Source: Zafaria ginkgonis (GTDB lineage Bacteria > Actinomycetota > Actinomycetes > Actinomycetales > Micrococcaceae). Taken from it: 64,000 nt of DNA. The stretch is taken from NCBI RefSeq assembly GCF_039540195.1, contig NZ_BAABEO010000018.1:3050-67049 (forward strand). Direction: 5' to 3'. The position numbers were made by a program, and so were the translations under genes. Positions 27,674-36,494 of this stretch are shown in pieces. Position 1 is the stretch's first letter, and each line of letters begins with the position of its first letter. A model generated the notes under the pieces. The model had not been told where the DNA came from. It made no database searches and saw only the letters and a program-made list of their open reading frames with translations.

Positions 27674-28879
27674 ATGCGGCAACTCCGGCTGGTGGGTGTC
27701 CACGAGGATGGCGAGCAGCTGCTGTTGAGCGGCGAGGACGGCGTCAGCTTTGCGCTGCGCATCGACGAAGCGCTGCGCTCCGCGGTGGTCCGTCCGATCG
27801 GCCGTCCCGCTGCCGGACAGCCGGCCCAGCACCTCTCTCCGCGCGAAATCCAGGCCCGCATCCGTGCCGGCGCAACGGCCGAGGAGGTCTCCGCCACGTC
27901 CGGGGTGCCGCTGGCCAACGTGCTGCGCTACGAGGGCCCGGTGCGGGCCGAGCGCGAATTCGTGGCCGAGCAGGCCCGCGCCGTCGAGGTCAGCGGCCCG
28001 CAGGGGCACGAGGGCTACCGTGCCGCGTTCGGCGAGGAGCCGGCGAACCTCGGGGAGATGGTGGCCTACCGGCTGCGGTCCTTCGGAGTGGAGCCGGCCG
28101 CCATCGAATGGGACGCCTGGCGTGCCGCCGACGGGACCTGGGAGGTGGTGGCGGCCTTCACGCTCTCCGCGGAGGACAGCCGGACCAACATCGGCGAGGA
28201 GCCGCCAGCCCGCTGGACCTATCATCCGGCGCGCAAGGCGTTGCAGAACCGCAACCGCTGGGCCCAGGTGCTCAGCGAGCTGGAGCCGCTGGACCTGCCG
28301 CTCTCCGGACGCCGGCTGACCGCCGTGGCCGACCGCCCCTTCGACTTCGAAGTGGACGCCGACGAGGAAGCCCTTCAGGTGCCGGGCCTGGACCCCGAGG
28401 AACTCCTTGAGGTCCTGCGGGCGCGCCGGGGCCAGCGTCTGGGCACCGATGAGGAGGCCGACGACGCGCTGGCGATGCTGCTGGCCCAGGGCGGCATCCC
28501 GGCGGCGCATCCGCGCGGGGGCTCCGAGGAGGATTACCCCGAGGAAGGGGCCCGCTTCGGCTTCGTCCCCACGGACCCGGAGGGCGCGGAAACGACGGAC
28601 CCTGCCTTGATGGACCCTGCGTTGATGGACCTGGCCGCCGCCGAGCTGGACGACGACGGACTCCCCCACCTGTATGACGGGGTAAGCACCCGCACCAGCG
28701 AATTCACCGTGCTGCCGGGGCTGCGCGCGGTCCCCCCGCACGTGGACGACGAACTGCTCGACGAGCTCGCGGAAAACGGCCCCCAGGCCGACCAGGATCC
28801 GCAGCCGCGCAAACCGCGGGTCAAGCGGTCCTCCGTCCCCAGCTGGGACGAGATCGTTTTCGGCCGCAAGCAAGACTAG
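27674..28879 (+). CDS. sepH: Cell-division regulator SepH (DUF3071)
   Basis: 401 residues. The N-terminal domain MRQLRLVGVHEDGEQLLLSG followed by the helix-turn-helix region LSPREIQARIRAGATAEEVS and EGPVRAEREFVAEQAR is the SepH/DUF3071 signature. In Streptomyces and mycobacteria SepH binds FtsZ through this part and helps ring assembly. The rest (residues ~200-401) is acidic and disordered with a basic C-terminal tail KPRVKRSSVPSWDEIVFGRK, which is conserved in the family. ATG 27674 follows GGAGGG. Longer upstream frames lack ribosome sites. Confidence 0.87.
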   Translation: MRQLRLVGVHEDGEQLLLSGEDGVSFALRIDEALRSAVVRPIGRPAAGQPAQHLSPREIQARIRAGATAEEVSATSGVPLANVLRYEGPVRAEREFVAEQARAVEVSGPQGHEGYRAAFGEEPANLGEMVAYRLRSFGVEPAAIEWDAWRAADGTWEVVAAFTLSAEDSRTNIGEEPPARWTYHPARKALQNRNRWAQVLSELEPLDLPLSGRRLTAVADRPFDFEVDADEEALQVPGLDPEELLEVLRARRGQRLGTDEEADDALAMLLAQGGIPAAHPRGGSEEDYPEEGARFGFVPTDPEGAETTDPALMDPALMDLAAAELDDDGLPHLYDGVSTRTSEFTVLPGLRAVPPHVDDELLDELAENGPQADQDPQPRKPRVKRSSVPSWDEIVFGRKQD

Positions 28880-28982
28880 CGGCCGAGGGCCCCGCCCCGA
28901 GCGAAGCGAGGGAAGAGAGCGGCCAGGGGTCCCCGCGCGCGAAGCGTGTGGGGCAGGCCGCGAACGAGGAGGCCGACTACAG

Positions 28983-30161
28983 CTAGCGCGGCAGCGCGAG
29001 CGTCAGCAGCGGGACCTCGCGTTCGGCGCGGGTCATCGACCCGTGCTGGCCGACCATCTCGAACGCCTGCGGGGCGGCCCGGCGCCCGTCGTAGAGGGCG
29101 ATCTCCGCGGAGGCGAGCACCAGCAGGTCGCCGATGCGGGCCTTGATGTCCGGATCGGTCCTGCCGAAGAGGCCGTGGGCGATCGCCTCGTCGCGGGTCA
29201 GGACCCAAGCGCGGGTGCCGAATTCGGCCTTCCAGCGCTCGGCGACCCGGGCACGCACCTGGGGCCCGGCGTCGGGCGCGAAGTGCAGCTGCACCGCACG
29301 GGGCTCCCCCGCCGTCAGTTCGATGCCCTCCAGCAGCTCCGGCATGGTGGAGTAGTCGATCCGCTGGCGCTCGGCGACATCCACCATGCCGTGGTCGGCG
29401 GTGAGCAGCAGCAGCGTGCCGGCGGGCAGGCGGCCGGCCAGCGTGCGCATGGCCGCGTCGAGCTCCTCGAGCTGCTCGCCCCATTGGCGCGAGCCGGCGC
29501 CGTAGCGGTGCCCCACCTTGTCGAGCTCGTTCCAGTACAGGTACATCAGCACCTTCTCGTGGCGCGGCAGGATCTCCTGCGCCGCGCGCACGCGGGCCTG
29601 CGGGGTCTGCGCGCCAACGAACTCCCCGCCGCGCAGCGCGGCGGCGGTCAGCGAGGAGCCTTCGAACTGCGGCAGGGAGACCGTGGCGACGTGCACGTGC
29701 TCCTGGGCGCGTTCGAACACCGTGGGATGGGGCTGCCAGGCTGCGGGGTCCAGGTCCTCGGGCCAGCCGCCGAGCATGTTCACCACGCGGCGCTCCCGCG
29801 GGTCCACGGCGTCGTAGCCGACGATCCCGTGCATGCCCGGGGGCAGGCCGGTGCCGAGCGAGGCGATCGACGCCGCCGTCGTGGTCGGGAACGCGGCCGA
29901 GAGCGTGCGCGAGCCCGCCGACATGCGGCGCAGGAACGGGGCGTGCCCGCCGCGCGACTTCAGCAGCGACTTGCCGAGCCCGTCGACCATGACCACGCAG
30001 ATGCGGCGGGCGGCGGGCAGGCCCAGCGAGTTTTCGAAGCCGGGGACGCCGAGCACCGCGGCGGCGCTGGGCAGCAGTTCGGCCAGGGTCCCGCTGCCGT
30101 AGGACGGGGCGGCGGGCAGCGGCTGGGCGTTCGGCCGGGCGGGACGGACGGTCGCGGCCAC
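28983..30161 (-). CDS. Alkaline-phosphatase-superfamily phosphodiesterase/pyrophosphatase
   Basis: 392 residues. It carries the metal-site motifs of type I phosphodiesterase/nucleotide pyrophosphatases: VVMVDGLGKSLL (first Asp), AAFPTTTAASIASLGTG (nucleophilic Thr), LYWNELDKVGHRYG, and TADHGMVDV with the late Asp-His. No signal peptide, so it is probably cytosolic. Substrate unknown. It follows DUF5998 after 3 bases, so the pair is an operon; this pair is common in actinobacteria. Confidence 0.85.
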   Translation of the reverse strand: MAATVRPARPNAQPLPAAPSYGSGTLAELLPSAAAVLGVPGFENSLGLPAARRICVVMVDGLGKSLLKSRGGHAPFLRRMSAGSRTLSAAFPTTTAASIASLGTGLPPGMHGIVGYDAVDPRERRVVNMLGGWPEDLDPAAWQPHPTVFERAQEHVHVATVSLPQFEGSSLTAAALRGGEFVGAQTPQARVRAAQEILPRHEKVLMYLYWNELDKVGHRYGAGSRQWGEQLEELDAAMRTLAGRLPAGTLLLLTADHGMVDVAERQRIDYSTMPELLEGIELTAGEPRAVQLHFAPDAGPQVRARVAERWKAEFGTRAWVLTRDEAIAHGLFGRTDPDIKARIGDLLVLASAEIALYDGRRAAPQAFEMVGQHGSMTRAEREVPLLTLALPR

Positions 30162-30164
30162 CGG

Positions 30165-30827
30165 TCAGCCCTGGTGGTGCCCGCGGATGAAGCGGGGGGC
30201 CACGCGTGCCGGACGGGTTTCGGGCTGCCAGCGCGGCTCGGCCGGGTTTCCGGTGCTGAGCTTGCGCAGGGCGCGGGCGAAGTGGCGGGCGTCGTCGACG
30301 GCCTGCATCCCGTCGGCCTCGGCGCTGATGCGCAGCACCAGGTCCTCCTGCTGCAGGGTGCCGGTGTAGCCGTGGTCGGAGTCGCACTGCGGGTCGGCGC
30401 ACCCGGCCGGGGCCAGGTCCATGCGCTGTCCCCCGGACCAGGCGATGCCGAGGCTGACCTCGCGGACCTTGTCGGTGGAGCGGTAATTCTGCGGCTGGTG
30501 GTACATGTAGCTGAGCACCACGGAGCCGATCCGGGCGACCGGCACGGTTTCGGTGGAGACCTGCGCCATCATGTCCTCGCCGATTTCGTCCAGCTGCTGG
30601 TCGTCCACGTGGGCGATCACCAGCGCGTCGGTGGTGAGCACCAGCGCGGTGACATGCCGGTGGACCTCGGTGCGGTCGAAGTGCGTTTCGAGGTGGATCA
30701 GGTGGGCCAGCGGCTCGCGCCCGTCGAGGGCGTCCTCAAGGACGTCCGCCACGAGGCGGGGATAGAATCCCGCCCGGTCGAGTGCACTGTGGAGGTCGCG
30801 GCCGGTGGCCGAGGCGCGGGAGATCAT
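30165..30827 (-). CDS. DUF5998 family protein
   Basis: 220 residues, soluble, with GFYPRLVADVLEDALDGREP, THFDRTEVHRHVTALVLTTD and GCADPQCDSDHGYTGTLQQE (two Cys and a His that could bind metal). This matches DUF5998, an actinobacterial family of unknown role. Start ATG 30827 has TAGACT 6 bases upstream. Confidence 0.85.
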   Translation of the reverse strand: MISRASATGRDLHSALDRAGFYPRLVADVLEDALDGREPLAHLIHLETHFDRTEVHRHVTALVLTTDALVIAHVDDQQLDEIGEDMMAQVSTETVPVARIGSVVLSYMYHQPQNYRSTDKVREVSLGIAWSGGQRMDLAPAGCADPQCDSDHGYTGTLQQEDLVLRISAEADGMQAVDDARHFARALRKLSTGNPAEPRWQPETRPARVAPRFIRGHHQG

Positions 30828-30833
30828 GCCTCC

Positions 30834-30839
30834 AGTCTA
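30834..30839 (-). promoter_or_regulatory. -10 box TAGACT, 6 bases before the DUF5998 gene
   Basis: TANNNT-N6-ATG geometry. GGAGG is one base from the ATG, too near for a normal ribosome site, so the transcript may be leaderless. Confidence 0.45.
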
Positions 30840-30892
30840 CCGACGCCCGGGACCGCGGGCCGCCGCACGGCCGCGTGCGTCGGCCCGAACCC

Positions 30893-33697
30893 CTATGCGG
30901 CCCCCGGAACGGGGCCGCCCCAGGCGGACATGGCCCGCCGGGCGCTGTCCGTGCGGACCTCGGGGTTTCCGAGCCTGACGTCGGCGGAGAGCACCGTGAT
31001 CCCGTCGCCGGAGACCATCACCGGATTGAACTCCAGCAGCGCGACCTCCGGGTGGTGGTCCTTGAGCGTGGCGACCCGGTTGATCAGGTCCTCGAGCGCG
31101 GCGATGTCCACCGCGGGCAGTCCCTGGTAGCCGAACAGCTTGCGGGCGGCGCGCGGGGAGCGCACCAGTTCGGCCAGGTCCGTGGTGGACAGCGGCGGGA
31201 TCGCGTGGGCCCAGTCACCGAGCAGGTTCACCGCGTCCCCGGCCAGGCCGAAGGAGAGCAGCGGACCCAGCAGCGGGTCCTCGAGTCCGCGGACCACGCA
31301 CCCCTGCCCGGAGGGGGCCATGGCCTGGACCTCCAGCCCCTCGGCTCCGGCGGCGGCCAGCATCTGGCGCATGTGGCGGATGTTTCCGCGCAGCGCGGCC
31401 TCGTCGATGATGTTCAGCCGCACCCCGCCCAGGTCCAGGCGGTGGCGCAGGTGCTGGTCGGTGGTCTTCAGCGCCACCGGCCACCCGAGCCGCTCGGCGG
31501 CGGCGACCGCCTGGTCCTCGGTCTCGAACGGCACCGACTCCAACACGCGGATGCCGTAGCAGGCCAGCAGTTCGGCGGCGCCGGCCGCATCCAGGGTGAG
31601 CAGCTCGGCCCCGCTGATGCGCGCCAGGTGGGCGTCGACCAGGTCCTCCGCGCGGTCCTTGTCGATGCCGGCCGGTTCCACCGTTTCGCCGAAGTCGCGC
31701 CGGCGCCACTGCGCGTAGCGCACGACGGCGGCCAGGGCGGCGACCGCGTTGCCCGGGCTCGAGTAGGCCGGCACTGCCGCATCGATACGGGGGCCGGATG
31801 CCCCGGTTCCGGGATCGGCGGTTCCGGACTGAGAGATTCCGGGCGCCGCTGTTTCGGGATCGGCGGTTCCGGGTTCGGTGTCGACCCGGAAGAGTCCCTC
31901 GGTGGGGACGGAGGCGTCGAGGATGCCGGCGAACACGGCCAGGACCGGCTTGCCCGCCCGCGTCCCGCAGCGGCCCACCGCGTCGGCGAGCGCCTCGACG
32001 GTGGTGCCGCGGGCCGGGAGCAGGATCACGACGGCGGAGTGGACATCGGGGCGGGCGAGGACCTCGTCCAGCAGCGCGCCCAGCCGGGGCAGCGCCCGGG
32101 ACTGGCCGTCCTCCAGGTCCAGCCCGGTCTCCAGCGCGGCGACGGCGAGGCCATTGCGTTCGGCGTTGTCCGCCAGCACGCGGCCGAGCGCGGCTGAATT
32201 GGCGACCAGGCCCACGCCGCGGCCGGCCGGCAGCGGCTGGCTGGCCACGATCTGGGCTACGTCCATCAGTTCCTCGTTGGTCGCGACGCGGATGACTCCG
32301 GATTGCTGCAGCATCGCGTCCACCGCCTCGCGCGGAGCCTGGGTGGTGCGCACCGCGTGGCCCGGCGGCAGGCGCAGGCCGGTGACATCGGACTTGGCGA
32401 CGATGACCGGCTTGTTGCGGGCCAGCCGGCGGGCGATGCGGGAGAACTTGCGCGGGTTGCCGAAGGATTCCAGGTACAGGCCGATCGCAGAGGTGGCGGG
32501 GTCATCCTCCCAGAACTGCATGGCGTCGTTGCCGGAGACGTCGGCGCGGTTGCCGGCGGAGACGACGCTGGAGACCCCGAGGTTGCGCCGGCTGCAGGCG
32601 GCGTAGAGCAGCACCCCGATCGCGGCGGACTGGCTGAACAGGCCCAGGGTCCCGCGCTGGGGCATGCCGGGGGCGACGGAGGCGTTGAGGCTGACCGCGG
32701 GATCGGTGTTGATCAGGCCCAGCGAGGCGGGGCCGATCACCCGCATGCCGTTGGCGCGGGCGGCGCGGACCAGTTCGCGCTGGCGGGCCAGTCCGTCGCC
32801 GCCGTCGGAGAAGCCCCCGGTGATCACCAGCAGGCCCTTGACGCCGGCCGCTGCGCAGTCGGCGACGACGCCGGGGATCTCCTCCTTGGGCACGGCCAGG
32901 ACCGCCAGGTCAACCGGGCCGGGCACCTCGGCCAGCGTGGCGTAGGAGCGCATCCCGGCGACCTCGAGGGCCTCGGTGTTGACCCCGTAGACGGCCCCGG
33001 TGAAGCCGCCCTCGAGGATGCCGGTGAGCACGGTGTTGCCGATGCTCCCCCAGGCACGGCTCGCCCCGATGACGGCGACCGAGCGCGGGGCCAGCAGGTC
33101 CGCGAGGCTGCGGGCCTCGGCTCGGTGCTCGCGCGATTCCATTACGGCGCGGGAGCGGTCGGTGGGGTCGATGGCGAACTCGACCATCACCACGCCGTCG
33201 TCGAAGTGCCGGCGGACCTCGTAGCCGGCCTCGGCGAAAACGGTCAGCATCTTGCGGTTCTCCGGCAGCACCTCGGCGCTGAAGCGTTCGACCCCGCGCT
33301 CGCGGGCGGCGGCGGCGAGGTGTTCGAGCAGGATCGAACCGACGCCCATCCCCTGGTACTGGTCCGAGATGTTGAAGGCGACCTCCGCCTCTTCCGGATC
33401 CTCGAGCCGGTCGTAGCGGCCGACGCCGACGATCGCGCCGCTGCGTTCGACGACGAGCGCCACCCGGTCCACGTGGTCGACCTCCGTGAAGCGCTTGAGC
33501 TCCTTCGGGGTCAGCCGGGACTTGTAGGTGAAGTAGCGCAGGTAGATCGAGGTCTCCGACTGGCCGGCGTGGAAACGCTCCAGCGCCGGGGCGTCCTGGG
33601 GCCGGATCGGGCGCAGGTGCGCCGTCGAACCGTCCCGCAGCACGACATCTGCCTCCCAGCGGGCCGGATATTCGCCCCGAACGCGTCCATCCACCAT
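30893..33697 (-). CDS. GNAT / NDP-forming acyl-CoA-synthetase-like protein acetyltransferase
   Basis: 934 residues. Residues ~18-175 are a GNAT acetyltransferase (DQYQGMGVGSILLEHLA is the acetyl-CoA loop). The rest is the NDP-forming acyl-CoA ligase fold: CoA-binding domain (VAVIGASRAWGSIGNTVL), ligase-CoA domain (GLFSQSAAIGVLLYAACSRR) and a C-terminal ATP-grasp (VALKTTDQHLRHRLDLGGVR, ALLEFNPVMV). GNAT comes first, the reverse of Salmonella Pat and as in the Streptomyces lividans PatA. Such enzymes acetylate and inactivate acyl-CoA synthetases. A low-complexity Gly/Thr/Asp-Pro linker (~31780-31880) with repeated GTADP separates the CoA-ligase and ATP-grasp halves. TAGGCT stands 6 bases before the ATG. 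Confidence 0.85.
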   Translation of the reverse strand: MVDGRVRGEYPARWEADVVLRDGSTAHLRPIRPQDAPALERFHAGQSETSIYLRYFTYKSRLTPKELKRFTEVDHVDRVALVVERSGAIVGVGRYDRLEDPEEAEVAFNISDQYQGMGVGSILLEHLAAAARERGVERFSAEVLPENRKMLTVFAEAGYEVRRHFDDGVVMVEFAIDPTDRSRAVMESREHRAEARSLADLLAPRSVAVIGASRAWGSIGNTVLTGILEGGFTGAVYGVNTEALEVAGMRSYATLAEVPGPVDLAVLAVPKEEIPGVVADCAAAGVKGLLVITGGFSDGGDGLARQRELVRAARANGMRVIGPASLGLINTDPAVSLNASVAPGMPQRGTLGLFSQSAAIGVLLYAACSRRNLGVSSVVSAGNRADVSGNDAMQFWEDDPATSAIGLYLESFGNPRKFSRIARRLARNKPVIVAKSDVTGLRLPPGHAVRTTQAPREAVDAMLQQSGVIRVATNEELMDVAQIVASQPLPAGRGVGLVANSAALGRVLADNAERNGLAVAALETGLDLEDGQSRALPRLGALLDEVLARPDVHSAVVILLPARGTTVEALADAVGRCGTRAGKPVLAVFAGILDASVPTEGLFRVDTEPGTADPETAAPGISQSGTADPGTGASGPRIDAAVPAYSSPGNAVAALAAVVRYAQWRRRDFGETVEPAGIDKDRAEDLVDAHLARISGAELLTLDAAGAAELLACYGIRVLESVPFETEDQAVAAAERLGWPVALKTTDQHLRHRLDLGGVRLNIIDEAALRGNIRHMRQMLAAAGAEGLEVQAMAPSGQGCVVRGLEDPLLGPLLSFGLAGDAVNLLGDWAHAIPPLSTTDLAELVRSPRAARKLFGYQGLPAVDIAALEDLINRVATLKDHHPEVALLEFNPVMVSGDGITVLSADVRLGNPEVRTDSARRAMSAWGGPVPGAA

Positions 33698-33703
33698 AGG
33701 CTT

Positions 33704-33709
33704 AGCCTA
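33704..33709 (-). promoter_or_regulatory. -10 box TAGGCT, 6 bases before the acetyltransferase gene
   Basis: TANNNT-N6-ATG geometry. It is half of the palindrome TAGGCT-T-AGCCTA (33697-33709), so the same site could also bind a dimeric regulator. Confidence 0.45.
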
Positions 33710-33825
33710 ACGGCCTCCCGGCTTCGCCGACCGCCCCTCCGTTCCCGGGCGGCGCGGCGCGGCCCACCAGGCCCGTCCATCCGCCGGATGGACGACAACG
33801 AATTTTCGAGGACCCGATACCAAGC

Positions 33826-36447
33826 ATGGCCCGCAGGCAGAACACCCCGCCCCCCGCAGACTTCACGGAAAACATCGTCGACATCGACGTGACCAACGAG
33901 ATGGAAGAGTCGTTCCTGGAGTACGCGTACTCCGTGATCTACTCGCGTGCGCTGCCCGATGCCCGTGACGGGCTGAAGCCGGTGCAGCGGCGCATCCTGT
34001 ACATGATGACCGAGATGGGACTGCGCCCGGACCGGGGCCACGTCAAGAGCGCCCGCGTGGTCGGCGAGGTGATGGGCAAGCTGCACCCGCACGGCGATAC
34101 GGCCATCTACGACGCGATGGTGCGCCTGGCCCAGGACTTCTCGCTGCGGCTGCCGTTGATCGACGGCCACGGCAACTTCGGTTCGCTCGACGACGGCCCC
34201 GCCGCCCCCCGCTACACCGAGGCCCGCATGGCCGCCCCGGCGGTGGCCATGACCGACAACCTCGGCGAGGACGTCGTCGACTTCGTCCCGAACTACGACA
34301 ACCAGCTCCTTCAGCCGGACGTGCTGCCCGCCGCGTTCCCCAACCTCTTGGTCAACGGCACCACGGGCATCGCCGTGGGCATGGCCACCAACATGGCCCC
34401 GCACAACCTCGGCGAGGTCGTCGCCGCGGCCCGGCACCTGGTCGCCAACCCGGACGCCACGCTCGAGGACATCATGGGCTTCGTGCCCGGGCCGGACCTG
34501 CCCACCGGCGGCACGATCGTGGGGCTGGACGGGATCCGCGACGCCTACGCCACGGGGCGCGGGTCCTTCAAGACCCGGGCGAAGGTGGCGCTGGAGCAGA
34601 TCAGCGCCCGCCGCAGCGGCCTGGTGGTGACCGAGCTGCCCTACATGGTCGGCCCCGAAAAGGTCATCGAGAAGATCAAGGACGCGGCGAACTCCAAGAA
34701 GCTGCAGGGCATCGCCGACGTGGTGGACCTCACGGACCGCAAGAACGGCCTGCGCCTGGTGATCGAGCTGAAGAACGGCTTCAACCCGAACGCGGTCCTG
34801 CAGCAGCTCTACAAGCTGACCCCGCTGGAGGATTCCTTCGGCATCAACAACGTGGCGCTGGTGGAGGGCCAGCCGCGGACGCTGGGCCTGCTGGAGCTGC
34901 TGCGGGTGTACGTGGGCCACCGCCTCGACGTCGTGCGCCGGCGCACCGCCTACCGGCTGGGCCGGAAGAAGGACCGGCTGCACCTGGTCGAGGGCCTGCT
35001 GATCGCCATCGTCGACATCGACGAGGTCATCCAGATCATCCGCAACTCGGACGAGTCGGCGGCCGCGCGGGAGCGCCTGATGCAGGTCTTCGACCTCACC
35101 GAGATCCAGGCCAACCACATCCTGGAGTTGCGCCTGCGCCAGCTGACCCGCTTCTCCCGGATCGAGCTGGAGAAGGAGCAGGAGCAGCTGCGGCAGGACA
35201 TCGCCGAGCTCGAGTCGATCCTGGGCTCGGACACGCTGCTGCGCCAGCTCGTGTCGTCGGAGCTGGCGGAGGTCGCCGAGCGCTTCGCGACCCCGCGCCG
35301 GACCGTGCTGCTGAAGGCGGACGGGGCCGCCCCCCTGAAGGGCACCGTCATGCCGGCGCCGGAGGGCAACGGCGCCAAGGCGCCGCTGGCGCTGGAGATC
35401 GCCGACGATCCGTGCTGGGTGCTGCTCTCCGCCTCCGGGCAGCTGGCCCGCACCGCCACGCGCGACCCCCTGTCCGACGCCGGGGCGCGCGTCAAGCACG
35501 ACGTCCTGGTGTCCGTGGTGCCCACCAGCGCGCGCGGCGAGATCGGTGCGGTCACCTCCGCCGGGCGCATGCTGCGCCTGCAGGTCGTGGACATGCCGTT
35601 GCTGGCTCCCGCCTCCGGCTTCCCGCTGCTGGCCGGCGGGGTGGCGGCCGGCGAATTCGTCCAGCTGGCCAAGGGCGAGACGGTCGTGGGCATGGTGCCG
35701 CTGGACGCCGTCTTCGCGCTGGGCACCGCGCAGGGCATCGTCAAGCGCGTGGCCCCGGACTATCCGCTGAACCGCGACGAGTGGGAGGCCATCACGCTCA
35801 AGCCCGGAGACAGGGTGCTGCACGCGGCGGTGGCTCCCGACGGGACCGATCTGGTGTTCGTCTCCGCCCAGGCGCAGCTGCTGCGCTACGCGGCCTCCGT
35901 GGTGCGTCCGCAGGGCCGCACGGCGGGCGGCATGGCCGGCATCAAGCTGGCCGCCGGCGACGAGGCGATCTCCTTCGGGGTGACGGCCGCGGAGGACCCG
36001 GACGCCGTGGTGGTCACCATCGCCACCGGCGCGGAGACCCTCACCGGCACGGCCGCGGGCACCGTCAAGGTGACCCCGCTCTCCGAGTACCCGGCCAAGG
36101 GGCGGGCCACCGGCGGCGTGCGCGCCCACCGCTTCCTCAAGGGCGAAGAGAAGCTCACCCTGGCCTGGGCCGGCCACGGCCCGGCCAAGGCGGCGTCCGC
36201 CGCCGGCGTCGCCCGGGCCCTGCCGACCGAGCACGGCCGGCGCGACGGGTCCGGCGTGCCGCTGGCGCAGTCCGTCGCCGCCGTCGGTCCGGCCCTTGGG
36301 GCCCCGGCCCTGCCCGCGGCCCCCTCCGCCGCCCCGAAGGCGTCCGCGCCCCAGGCCGCCCGGGTGGCGCCGGATCCGGAGACCGAGGCCAAGCCGTTCA
36401 GCCTGGCCGCCGACACCACTTCCGGCGACGGGACGCTCTTCGACTGA
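33826..36447 (+). CDS. parC: DNA topoisomerase IV subunit A
   Basis: 873 residues of type IIA topoisomerase A subunit. SVIYSRALPDARDGLKPVQR opens the breakage-reunion domain; the catalytic Tyr is in AAPRYTEARM; the quinolone region reads GKLHPHGDTAIYDAMVRLAQ. The GyrA-box (QRRGGKG) is missing from the C-terminal beta-pinwheel, so this is ParC, not GyrA. With ParE (encoded at 44-46 kb) it separates daughter chromosomes. The C-terminal ~90 residues are Ala/Pro-rich. It is convergent to cydDC with a shared hairpin. Confidence 0.92.
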   Translation: MARRQNTPPPADFTENIVDIDVTNEMEESFLEYAYSVIYSRALPDARDGLKPVQRRILYMMTEMGLRPDRGHVKSARVVGEVMGKLHPHGDTAIYDAMVRLAQDFSLRLPLIDGHGNFGSLDDGPAAPRYTEARMAAPAVAMTDNLGEDVVDFVPNYDNQLLQPDVLPAAFPNLLVNGTTGIAVGMATNMAPHNLGEVVAAARHLVANPDATLEDIMGFVPGPDLPTGGTIVGLDGIRDAYATGRGSFKTRAKVALEQISARRSGLVVTELPYMVGPEKVIEKIKDAANSKKLQGIADVVDLTDRKNGLRLVIELKNGFNPNAVLQQLYKLTPLEDSFGINNVALVEGQPRTLGLLELLRVYVGHRLDVVRRRTAYRLGRKKDRLHLVEGLLIAIVDIDEVIQIIRNSDESAAARERLMQVFDLTEIQANHILELRLRQLTRFSRIELEKEQEQLRQDIAELESILGSDTLLRQLVSSELAEVAERFATPRRTVLLKADGAAPLKGTVMPAPEGNGAKAPLALEIADDPCWVLLSASGQLARTATRDPLSDAGARVKHDVLVSVVPTSARGEIGAVTSAGRMLRLQVVDMPLLAPASGFPLLAGGVAAGEFVQLAKGETVVGMVPLDAVFALGTAQGIVKRVAPDYPLNRDEWEAITLKPGDRVLHAAVAPDGTDLVFVSAQAQLLRYAASVVRPQGRTAGGMAGIKLAAGDEAISFGVTAAEDPDAVVVTIATGAETLTGTAAGTVKVTPLSEYPAKGRATGGVRAHRFLKGEEKLTLAWAGHGPAKAASAAGVARALPTEHGRRDGSGVPLAQSVAAVGPALGAPALPAAPSAAPKASAPQAARVAPDPETEAKPFSLAADTTSGDGTLFD

Positions 36448-36453
36448 GGTTCC

Positions 36454-36494
36454 CCGCGGCGCCCGTGAGCCGGTTCAGCTCACGGGCGCCGCGG
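36454..36494. terminator. 16-bp hairpin spanning the cydDC stop codon
   Basis: Perfect arms CCGCGGCGCCCGTGAG / CTCACGGGCGCCGCGG around a 9-base loop that contains part of the cydDC stop codon. Probably ends parC and, from the other side, cydDC. Confidence 0.65.

Noticed and set aside
33826..36447. DNA gyrase subunit A
   Set aside because: The C-terminal domain lacks a GyrA box (QRRGGKG) and the partner gene near sigA is the ParE type, so topoisomerase IV is the better call.
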